DNA of 64,000 nucleotides from Marivita geojedonensis (GTDB lineage Bacteria; Pseudomonadota; Alphaproteobacteria; Rhodobacterales; Rhodobacteraceae), in NCBI RefSeq assembly GCF_002115805.1, contig NZ_JFKC01000008.1, forward strand, positions 61,396 to 125,395. The letters are read 5' to 3'. Shown piece after piece: positions 8,135-16,026 of the stretch. Position 1 is the first letter of the stretch, and every line of letters begins with the position of its first letter. A program made the translations under genes and the position numbers. Below the pieces are notes generated by a model, which was given only the letters and a program-made list of their open reading frames with translations, had not been told where the DNA came from and ran no database searches.

Positions 8135-9700
8135 TCACGGCAGCAGCATCCCCCGGATCATGAAAAAGAACATCGCTGCAAGTAGTGCCGCCAGCGGTAC
8201 CGTGATGACCCATGCTGCCGCGATACGGAACAACAGGTTGCGCTTAACGAGCTCGATCCGGTGTACCCGTCCCAGACCCTTGCGTTCGTTCTTGCCCAAC
8301 AGCCGGTCCGCAGACGCCTGAGCTTTCATTGCCCGAAGCATTTCACCCTTGGTCGTCACATCCGCAGCCTCGAACTCAGCGAGGAAGGCATCGACCGCCT
8401 CGGGATCCGAATCTGCATGATGATCTCTGATGTCGTCGAGCATCCGAGCATAGCTTGACTTGATGTATTCCCGCAGGAACCCAACGCCAAACACACCGCC
8501 GACAGCGATGTGGGTGGAGCTGACCGGCAGCCCGAGTTGCGATGCAATGATAACCGTGATCGCTGCAGCCATGGCAATGCAATACGCCCGCATCTTGTCG
8601 AGTTCGGTGATTTCGCTTCCGACGGTGCGGATGAGTTTCGGACCGTAAAGCGCAAGACCAAGCGCAATTCCCGCTGCACCGACGGCCATGACCCAGATCG
8701 GGATGGATGCCTTTGCTGCAACAGCACCGGCGGTGATCGCTTCGTTAATCCCTGCCAGAGGGCCAACCGCGTTTGCAACGTCATTCGCGCCATGTGCAAA
8801 ACTGAGCAAGGCAGCAGCAAAGATCAGAGGAATCGTGAACAGGTCATTCACGCTCGATTTGGTGTTCGCCAGACGGCTTGTCGTTTTCGCCACATATGGG
8901 CGCATGAGAACAAAGACCGCGACGGCAAGGCCGAAACCAAGAAGCACTGCGACCGGGAACCCAACCTTGATCAGCTTGGACACCCCCTTGAGCATCAGAT
9001 ACGTGCCAAACGCCCAAGCCATAAGCGCAACCAGAAGCGGCACCATCCGGTTGGCCGCCGCCAAAACGTCGGACTTGTATGTGATCGTCCTCTTGATCAC
9101 GTAAAGAAACGTCGCGGCGATAACGCCGCCCAGAACGGGTGAGATGACCCAGCTCGCAGCGATCATGCCGACCTGGTACCAGTTCGCAATGCTCCAACCA
9201 GCGGCGGCAATACCAGCACCCAAGACACCACCGACAATGGAATGGGTTGTCGAGACGGGCGCGCCGATGGCCGTGGCAAAGTTCAACCAGACGGCGGCCG
9301 CCAACAGGGCGGCAATCATCAACCAGATGAAGGTATCCCTGTTTGCCACAAGGTCGGGATCGATGATCCCTTTCTTGATAGTGCCCACCACGTCACCACC
9401 TGCGATCATCGCGCCACCCGCTTCGAAAAAAGCGGCAATCAGTATCGCGCCGGTCAGGCTGATTGCGTGCGAACCGACAGCGGGGCCGACATTGTTGGCA
9501 ACGTCATTGGCCCCGATGTTCATGGCCATGTACCCGCCAATCATCGCAGCCGCTATGAGCAGCACACCGTCCACGCCTCCATCGCTCCGCGCCATTGCGA
9601 CGAGCATGATGCCGACGATGAAAAGCAGAGCGGTTCCGAAGCGGAACAGTTCTTCACGGTTCAGTCGAACGGCGTTTTCGACATTCTCTGTTTTGAGCAC
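8135..9700 (-). CDS. pit: Inorganic phosphate transporter, PiT family
   Basis: Low-affinity phosphate:cation symporter of 521 residues in the inner membrane. It has the two inverted PiT signatures: G-A-N-D-V-A-N-N-V-G-P in the N-terminal half (about residue 64) and G-A-N-D-V-A-N-A-V-G-P in the C-terminal half. A soluble stretch near residues 415-480 separates the last helices. Translation probably starts at a GTG (9700), with GGGA about 8 bases before. It is divergent from a second phosphate transporter of another family, so the pair may share regulatory DNA in the 224-base gap. Confidence 0.95.
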   Translation of the reverse strand: MLKTENVENAVRLNREELFRFGTALLFIVGIMLVAMARSDGGVDGVLLIAAAMIGGYMAMNIGANDVANNVGPAVGSHAISLTGAILIAAFFEAGGAMIAGGDVVGTIKKGIIDPDLVANRDTFIWLMIAALLAAAVWLNFATAIGAPVSTTHSIVGGVLGAGIAAAGWSIANWYQVGMIAASWVISPVLGGVIAATFLYVIKRTITYKSDVLAAANRMVPLLVALMAWAFGTYLMLKGVSKLIKVGFPVAVLLGFGLAVAVFVLMRPYVAKTTSRLANTKSSVNDLFTIPLIFAAALLSFAHGANDVANAVGPLAGINEAITAGAVAAKASIPIWVMAVGAAGIALGLALYGPKLIRTVGSEITELDKMRAYCIAMAAAITVIIASQLGLPVSSTHIAVGGVFGVGFLREYIKSSYARMLDDIRDHHADSDPEAVDAFLAEFEAADVTTKGEMLRAMKAQASADRLLGKNERKGLGRVHRIELVKRNLLFRIAAAWVITVPLAALLAAMFFFMIRGMLLP

Positions 9701-9924
9701 GGCAATTCCCGCGTTTTGAAAAAGGAAGTCCTGCCACCCTCTTCATTCTGACCAGTCTCACCATGACCTGAATCAATGAGCCCGATTTGTTTGCTGGGTA
9801 GAACAGAAAGCCAGCGGCGTCGGGGAGAACGGCCAGCGATGCGAAAACGCGCATCTCATATGACTTTCGTAATACAAAGAAAGCCAACCTGGCGGACCAG
9901 CCTTGTTCAAGCAGAGCGCCTTGA

Positions 9925-11766
9925 ATGACGAGGTTTTACCTGCCCGTCGCCATTGGCGTTCTGTTTTTTACCTTTTGGTATAATTCCGACATTCAGGAAA
10001 TTGCTGCCGGTGTCGCCATTTTTCTCTTCGGGATGCTCATGCTGGAAGACGGGTTCAAACTTCTCGGCGGCGGCGCACTGGAACGAATGCTCGAAAAAGC
10101 GACAGGGTCAACAATCAGGTCGTTGATGTTCGGCATCCTGTCGACCACCGTTCTGCAATCCAGCTCTCTTGTCTCAGTGATCACCATCTCGTTTCTCAGC
10201 GCCGGACTGATTTCGCTTATTGGCGGGGTCGGGATCATCTTCGGCGCAAATATCGGGACAACCACGGGCGCATGGCTGGTGGCTGGTCTGGGTCTCAAGG
10301 TAGAGATCGCAGCCTATGCGATGCCGATGATCGCTGTTGCCATTCTCCTTGTCTTTCAGAAATCGAAGCGCCTGCGCGGGATCGGTTATGCTCTTGGAGG
10401 ACTGGGGTTCCTGTTTCTCGGCATTCACCACATGAAGGTTGGCTTCGACGCCTTCAAGGACGAGATCGACCTGCTCCGCTACGCGCTGCCCGGTCTTTTG
10501 GGGCTGATCGTATATTGCCTGATTGGAATGGTGGCGACCGTCATCATGCAATCCAGCCACGCGACGATGGTGCTGATCCTGACAGCGCTTGCGGCGGCAC
10601 AGATCAGCTATGAAAACGCGCTTGCGCTGGCCATCGGTGCGAATATCGGCACTACGATCACGGCGATCATAGGGTCGTTGAGTGCCAATTTTCAGGGCAA
10701 ACGACTGGCCCTGGCGCATTTGATCTTCAATGTTGCCACGGCTGCTGTCGCGTTGGTGTTCATCACGCCGTTGCGGGAGGTCGTCGACCTTATCAGCGCC
10801 TCTGTCGGTATCGCGGACACGGACTATGCCTTGAAGCTTGCCGTGTTCCACACCGTGTTCAATGTCTTGGGAGTGGCGCTGATGCTCCCAATGCTGCACC
10901 GACTGATCCGCTTCCTGGAAACCCGCATCGCGGAACCGGTCCCGGATGTCAGTCAGCCGCGCTACCTGACCGAAGCCGTGGATGCGTTCCCGCAGACCTT
11001 GGAATCTGCGCTGCGGAAAGAGGTCATGCACCTTTATGACAACGCCATGGAGCTGATCTTTCACAGTCTGAACCTGCACCAGCACGAAGTCTATGCGTCC
11101 GACAGCATAGAGACGGTCGTCCGCCAAAGCCGCGCCCCGTATGACCTGGACATCGAGGAAAACTATGAACGGCGGATCAAGTCGCTCTATTCCGCGATCA
11201 TCGAATTTTCGACGCGCGTCGGAGAGCGGTCCATCGATGCAGACGTGGCAGATAGAATCTATGCTCTTCGGGATGTTGCGGGCGACATCGTGCAGGCGGT
11301 GAAATCCGCCAAGCATCTGCGGAAAAACATCCTCCGGTATACCTTGCGGACCCAGGGAAGCGTCACTGAGCTCTACGACAGCCTGCGCGTCGAAATCGCG
11401 CGGATTGCGGTCGAGATCAGAAAACTCGAACAGGAAGATCCCGAGGAGCGGACCGCGCTGTGGCTTGACCATGAACGCTCCCAGGTCGAGGAGGATGCGC
11501 GCAATGCTGCGCGGCGGGTGGAAGCACTGATCCGAAAGAACCAACTGACCCCAAACGCCGCGACCTCTTTTCTGAACGACTCGGATTATGCGTATGGCGC
11601 GATGCGTAAACTCATCGAGGCCGCACGTACCTATTACATCGAAAGAGACCCTGCGATTGCGGAAGTCGAAAAACTCTTGTCACTTGATGAAGATGAATTG
11701 ATCGACCCGCATCCCGCAAACGCACCAAGTCCGGAGGGTCACAAAAGTGTCGTCGAAAACGAGTAA
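9925..11766 (+). CDS. Na+/phosphate cotransporter family protein with PhoU-like C-terminal domain
   Basis: 613-residue protein of the NptA/YjbB type. The first ~330 residues are membrane helices carrying the two internal repeats with Q-S-S (L-Q-S-S-S and M-Q-S-S-H), the phosphate- and sodium-binding signature, each followed by an A-N-I-G-T-T segment. The last ~250 residues are helical, charged and soluble, matching a PhoU-like domain that probably senses or gates phosphate movement. It starts at the ATG at 9925. A small charged protein gene follows 36 bases downstream and may be co-transcribed. Confidence 0.93.
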   Translation: MTRFYLPVAIGVLFFTFWYNSDIQEIAAGVAIFLFGMLMLEDGFKLLGGGALERMLEKATGSTIRSLMFGILSTTVLQSSSLVSVITISFLSAGLISLIGGVGIIFGANIGTTTGAWLVAGLGLKVEIAAYAMPMIAVAILLVFQKSKRLRGIGYALGGLGFLFLGIHHMKVGFDAFKDEIDLLRYALPGLLGLIVYCLIGMVATVIMQSSHATMVLILTALAAAQISYENALALAIGANIGTTITAIIGSLSANFQGKRLALAHLIFNVATAAVALVFITPLREVVDLISASVGIADTDYALKLAVFHTVFNVLGVALMLPMLHRLIRFLETRIAEPVPDVSQPRYLTEAVDAFPQTLESALRKEVMHLYDNAMELIFHSLNLHQHEVYASDSIETVVRQSRAPYDLDIEENYERRIKSLYSAIIEFSTRVGERSIDADVADRIYALRDVAGDIVQAVKSAKHLRKNILRYTLRTQGSVTELYDSLRVEIARIAVEIRKLEQEDPEERTALWLDHERSQVEEDARNAARRVEALIRKNQLTPNAATSFLNDSDYAYGAMRKLIEAARTYYIERDPAIAEVEKLLSLDEDELIDPHPANAPSPEGHKSVVENE

Positions 11767-11802
11767 GAGTGCAGTGCCAGAGGTCAAGCCAGGAGTGTTC
11801 GG

Positions 11803-12078
11803 ATGGGACTGAAAAAACTTGCCGAAAAACTGGCGGATTACAAAGAGCGATTGGACTTGGGCCAAACGCAGGAAATCAAGCCGAACCATGTCGAGAAGGT
11901 TCTGAAAAAGCTGCGCAGTAAGGTGACAGAACTGGAAGCAGACATCTCAGAGGAAGACGATCCTGACAAGAAAGAGCGTTTGATCCGAAAGTTGTCCGTT
12001 GCGATTGAGCAGGTCGCGCGGGCCGAATGGCTTTTGAACGAAATCCATACGGAACCCGAACCCGCTCCGTCATCCTGA
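11803..12078 (+). CDS. Small charged coiled-coil protein, unknown function
   Basis: 91 residues, very rich in Lys, Glu, Asp and Leu, with heptad-like spacing over residues 25-75 and no membrane segment or signal peptide. I do not recognise the family. It follows the phosphate transporter gene closely in the same direction, so it may be part of that operon, perhaps a cytosolic accessory protein. That link is inference from position only. The start ATG follows GGAGTGTTCGG, a plausible ribosome-binding site. Confidence 0.7.
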   Translation: MGLKKLAEKLADYKERLDLGQTQEIKPNHVEKVLKKLRSKVTELEADISEEDDPDKKERLIRKLSVAIEQVARAEWLLNEIHTEPEPAPSS

Positions 12079-12121
12079 GATTGAAGCGTGGACGTCAGCG
12101 AACCGATGGCATTCGCCGTCT

Positions 12122-13075
12122 TTATCCCGCATTTAGTTTCTCGCTCTTGCACTGCTCAAAGAGTGCGTCGGCGTCTTCCTGTCGGCAAAGGGCCGTGCCC
12201 TCTGTGCCTACGGTCGCAGCCGCACCTGCCACACCGCGTTTCAGCGCAATCTCAAGCCCTTCACCCCGAGCGAGGCTAAGCGCAAATGCACCTACAAATG
12301 TGTCACCGGCACCAATCTTGCTGCGAACCTTGACCGTTGGCCCCCATGCGTGAACCTCAAGTTCCTTGGATACAAGAACGGACCCTTCGGCACCGCGCCC
12401 CATCACAACCACGTCAGCCACGCCCTTGCGAACCAGTTCTGCGGCAAAGTTCCGGGCGTCCTCGAGCGTATCGAGGGACCTGTTTGCAGCGATCTCGGAC
12501 TCTTTCTGATCGAGGCGCAGGACAAATACGCCAACGGGTCTTGCAAGCAGATCGTCCAAAGCCGCCGCAGACGTATCGACAATCAGCCGGGTGCCCGTTG
12601 GATGCAATGCGCGGTTCAGATCTGATACGAAACCAATTGGCAGGCCGGGTGCGACGCTGCCGCTGAACACTGCAATAGGCAAACCCTTCGCTGCGATCGC
12701 GATGCTTTCTTTCAGTGATTGGCACTCCTGATCCGTCACAGGCTCTCCGGGAACGCCAAAGCGATACTGCTCTCCGGTAGTTTCGTCGGTCACCGCAAAG
12801 CTGATACGTGTCTCGGCACCAACCGGAACGGGAATAAAGGGGACGCCCTCGACTTCCAGAAGCGACAGCAAGCGTTCCGCCATCGTGCCGCCGACAGCCA
12901 CGAGCGCGGTCGCGTCGCCACCCAGTTTGCGGATCGCGCGCGCAACGTTGATTCCTCCACCGCCGGGATCCCAGCGCGGAGACCCGCATCGCAGCTTCGG
13001 ACCCGCGACCACCTTTTCGACCGAGGTCGCCATGTCGACAGCCGGGTTGGTCGTGATGGTCAGAACGGGCTGCAT
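12122..13075 (-). CDS. PfkB-family sugar-phosphate kinase (1-phosphofructokinase or 6-phosphofructokinase II type)
   Basis: Cytosolic ribokinase-fold kinase of 317 residues. PfkB motif 1 is G-G-G-G-I-N-V-A-R (about residues 38-46), and motif 2 is G-A-G-D-T-F with the catalytic base Asp258. The N-terminus T-I-T-T-N-P-A-V-D is typical of the 1-phosphofructokinase/tagatose-6-phosphate kinase branch. AGAGAGG lies 5 bases before the ATG. It sits near ppsA; whether it feeds glycolysis or a special sugar cannot be settled from sequence. Confidence 0.9.
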   Translation of the reverse strand: MQPVLTITTNPAVDMATSVEKVVAGPKLRCGSPRWDPGGGGINVARAIRKLGGDATALVAVGGTMAERLLSLLEVEGVPFIPVPVGAETRISFAVTDETTGEQYRFGVPGEPVTDQECQSLKESIAIAAKGLPIAVFSGSVAPGLPIGFVSDLNRALHPTGTRLIVDTSAAALDDLLARPVGVFVLRLDQKESEIAANRSLDTLEDARNFAAELVRKGVADVVVMGRGAEGSVLVSKELEVHAWGPTVKVRSKIGAGDTFVGAFALSLARGEGLEIALKRGVAGAAATVGTEGTALCRQEDADALFEQCKSEKLNAG

Positions 13076-13141
13076 AGGACCTCTCTTTGACGCGTAACAA
13101 GGCCAGCCGACGTGCGGCTGAAGATCCTCAACACTCCGAGT

Positions 13142-13492
13142 CTATTTCGTAAAGCTGAGAGCTTTCAACAGCGATGCCAACAAAGAGTGCGGAAGCGTCG
13201 GCCCACGACCGATGCCAAGGTATTCGTCATTGTCCCGATCCGAGGACTTGCGCAGCGTGCATCTCCAATGTCCGTTGGGACGGGTGGCATTGCCTTTTAT
13301 CGTCACGCTCCATCCGGGTCGCACGGCATAAATCACGGAAAGCACCTTGTCCGTTGAATCCAGATCTTCGCGCGAGAGCAGAAGGTCCGCAGAAATTCCG
13401 TTGATCACGGAAAGTGCGCGGTCCGCCAAATCCGCTTCCAGAACCAGTGCAGCTTCCACCTCTTCCGCCAACGCAGCGAGTCCCATGTCCAT
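13142..13492 (-). CDS. Hypothetical protein, 116 aa
   Basis: Soluble acidic protein with no signal peptide, not assigned to a family. The N-terminal ~45 residues are Ala, Glu and Leu rich and helical; the middle contains P-N-G-H-W-R-C-T-L-R, which might be a compact beta region. A longer frame reaches 13588, but AAAGGAG lies 6 bases before the ATG at 13492 and settles the start. It lies between pfkB (same strand, downstream) and ppsA (divergent), so it may form a short operon with the kinase. Confidence 0.7.
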   Translation of the reverse strand: MDMGLAALAEEVEAALVLEADLADRALSVINGISADLLLSREDLDSTDKVLSVIYAVRPGWSVTIKGNATRPNGHWRCTLRKSSDRDNDEYLGIGRGPTLPHSLLASLLKALSFTK

Positions 13493-13620
13493 GACAATCT
13501 CCTTTCTTGTCTGACGGGCAGGATGCCGCGCGGACAAGCCAGGGGCGTTGACCGAGATCAAGGTTGCTTCATGCGCCTCAGGTACCATGACCCGGAGGAG
13601 ACAAACCCGAGGAGACCACC

Positions 13621-16005
13621 ATGGCAGCCCAGGATGACGTTATCTTTTTTGATGAACTGCGCCGCAAGGACGTGCCGCTTGTAGGTGGTAAGAACTCGTC
13701 ACTTGGGGAAATGGTGCAGGAGCTTGGCGCGAAGGGAATTGAGGTTCCCCCGGGATTTGCAACAACTTCGGATGCCTTCCGCACATATATTGCGGAAAAC
13801 GATCTCAAAGCGATGATCGCGGACGTTCTCGCAGATGAAGAAAGCGGAAAGATCACGCTCCACAAGGCAGGTGAGACGATACGAGCCGCAATCGTCGCGG
13901 GCGACTGGCCCGCATCAACTGAGGCTGCAATTCGCGAGGCCTATCGCGCCCTGTCCGAGCGCGCAGGACAACCGAACGTGTCCGTTGCGGTCAGGTCAAG
14001 TGCTACAGCCGAGGACCTGCCGGATGCGAGCTTTGCGGGACAGCAGGAAACCTACCTGAATGTGTCGGGCGAGGACGATCTGCTTGCGGCCTGTCGCAAG
14101 TGCTATGCCTCGCTCTTTACTGACCGTGCCATCACCTATCGCAAGGTCAAAGGGTTCGATCACCTCGAGGTCGCCCTTTCTGTCGGCGTCCAGCAAATGG
14201 TCCGATCCGACATCGGTGGTTCCGGCGTCATGTTCTCGATCGATACAGAGTCGGGATTTGACAAAATCATCCTGATCAACGCTGCCTGGGGTTTGGGTGA
14301 AAACGTTGTTCAAGGCGCTGTCACACCCGACGAATTCCAAGTCTTCAAACCCTTTCTGTCCCGCGATGGCGTACGGCCGATCATCGAAAAGAAGCTTGGC
14401 GCCAAAGAGATCAAGATGATCTATGCCGGGGCCGATGCCCCTGAACCGGTGAGAAACGTACCCACGTCCAAAGCCGAACGCGGCCGCTTTGTCCTGACCG
14501 ACGACGAGGTGCTGGATCTGGCCCGGCAGGCTGCCACCATCGAAGACCATTATGGCCAGCCGATGGATATGGAATGGGCCAAGGATGGGGTGACCGGACG
14601 GCTTTATATCGTTCAGGCCCGGCCGGAAACCGTGCAGTCCCGTGCGGCGGCCGGATCTCTGAGAAGCTATTCCATCGGCCAGCACGGACCAACAATGACA
14701 ACCGGGTTATCGGTCGGTGAGCAAGTCGCGACCGGGCGTGTGTGCCTGATTGAAAGCGTCAAGGACATCGACAATTTCGTGGATGGGTCGGTCCTTGTGA
14801 CATCGACCACCGATCCCGATTGGGTTCCGGTCATGAAACGCGCCTCGGCCATCGTGACCGACCACGGTGGACGCACCAGCCACGCTGCGATCGTGAGCCG
14901 TGAACTTGGCGTCCCTGCCATCGTAGGTTGCGGAGACGCCACGCATGTTCTGCACGATCAGCAGGAAGTCACCGTCTGCTGTGCCGAAGGGGATGAGGGC
15001 TTGGTCTATGACGGCTACGCGGACTTCTCAATCGAGGATCTGAACCTCGACGAATTGCCGGAAACCCGAACCAAGGTGATGCTCAACCTTGCCAACCCCG
15101 CCATTGCTGCACGGTGGTGGCGCTTGCCGGCCGATGGGGTTGGCCTTGCGCGCATGGAATTCGTGATCTCGAACAGCATAAAGATACACCCCGAGGCGCT
15201 TCTGCATTTCGACGCCTTGAAAGACGAAACCGCAAAGCAGGAAATCGAGGCCCTGACCAAAGGCTATGACGACAAGGCGGAATATTTCGTGGATCGACTG
15301 GCGCTTGGGCTGTCCCGCATTGCTGCAGTTGCGCACCCGCATCCGATGATCCTGCGGTTGAGCGACTTCAAGACAAACGAATATGCCGATCTGCTCGGGG
15401 GACAGCAGTTCGAACCGGACGAGTCGAACCCGATGATCGGATGGCGCGGTGCCTCGCGGTACTATGATCCAGCTTACAGCGACGGTTTCAGACTGGAATG
15501 CAAGGCGATCCACCGACTGCGCGAAACCATCGGGTTCAACAATGTGCTCGTGATGGTCCCGTTCTGCCGGACCCCTGAAGAGGCCGACCGAGTGCTTGAG
15601 GTTATGGCCGAGGAAGGGCTTTCCATGGGAGAGAACGGCCTCGAAATCTATGTGATGTGCGAAATTCCGTCGAACGTGATCCTTGCTGAGGAATTCGCCA
15701 AACGGTTCAGCGGGTTCTCCATCGGTTCAAATGACCTGACCCAGTTGACGCTTGGCATCGACCGCGACAGCGAAAAACTCGCCCCGTTGTTCGATGAACG
15801 GCATCCAGCGGTACAATGGATGATCCGAACCGTTATCGAAAAGGCCCACGCGTCCGGCGCAAAGGTTGGGTTGTGCGGACAGGCTCCGTCGAATTACCCT
15901 GACTTTGCCCGCACTCTTGTCGAGTTCGGGATTGATTCAATTTCCGTCACGCCGGACAGCTTCTTCAGGGTTAAAACCCACGTGGCGGATGCCGAACGCG
16001 GATAA
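13621..16005 (+). CDS. ppsA: Phosphoenolpyruvate synthase
   Basis: Converts pyruvate, ATP and water to phosphoenolpyruvate, AMP and phosphate, for gluconeogenesis from organic acids. The 794 residues match the normal length. The ATP-grasp N-domain has V-G-G-K-N-S-S-L-G-E near residue 22. The phosphohistidine domain has G-G-R-T-S-H-A-A with His421. The C-terminal barrel ends with G-L-C-G-Q carrying the catalytic Cys752. CGAGGAG precedes the ATG. The cation ATPase frame follows directly after the TAA and in the same reading frame. The nearby PfkB kinase acts in the opposite glycolytic direction. Confidence 0.97.
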   Translation: MAAQDDVIFFDELRRKDVPLVGGKNSSLGEMVQELGAKGIEVPPGFATTSDAFRTYIAENDLKAMIADVLADEESGKITLHKAGETIRAAIVAGDWPASTEAAIREAYRALSERAGQPNVSVAVRSSATAEDLPDASFAGQQETYLNVSGEDDLLAACRKCYASLFTDRAITYRKVKGFDHLEVALSVGVQQMVRSDIGGSGVMFSIDTESGFDKIILINAAWGLGENVVQGAVTPDEFQVFKPFLSRDGVRPIIEKKLGAKEIKMIYAGADAPEPVRNVPTSKAERGRFVLTDDEVLDLARQAATIEDHYGQPMDMEWAKDGVTGRLYIVQARPETVQSRAAAGSLRSYSIGQHGPTMTTGLSVGEQVATGRVCLIESVKDIDNFVDGSVLVTSTTDPDWVPVMKRASAIVTDHGGRTSHAAIVSRELGVPAIVGCGDATHVLHDQQEVTVCCAEGDEGLVYDGYADFSIEDLNLDELPETRTKVMLNLANPAIAARWWRLPADGVGLARMEFVISNSIKIHPEALLHFDALKDETAKQEIEALTKGYDDKAEYFVDRLALGLSRIAAVAHPHPMILRLSDFKTNEYADLLGGQQFEPDESNPMIGWRGASRYYDPAYSDGFRLECKAIHRLRETIGFNNVLVMVPFCRTPEEADRVLEVMAEEGLSMGENGLEIYVMCEIPSNVILAEEFAKRFSGFSIGSNDLTQLTLGIDRDSEKLAPLFDERHPAVQWMIRTVIEKAHASGAKVGLCGQAPSNYPDFARTLVEFGIDSISVTPDSFFRVKTHVADAERG

Positions 16006-16026
16006 CGGACGAGCAGGGGTGTTGCG

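Noticed and set aside
9701..9924. Pho-box-like sequence between the two phosphate transporters
   Set aside because: I looked for two CTGTCAT-type direct repeats and found only poor partial matches, so no operator is claimed.
10174..11544. 456-codon minus-strand frame over the Na/Pi cotransporter gene
   Set aside because: Antisense shadow of a clear transporter and PhoU-like gene; no family features.
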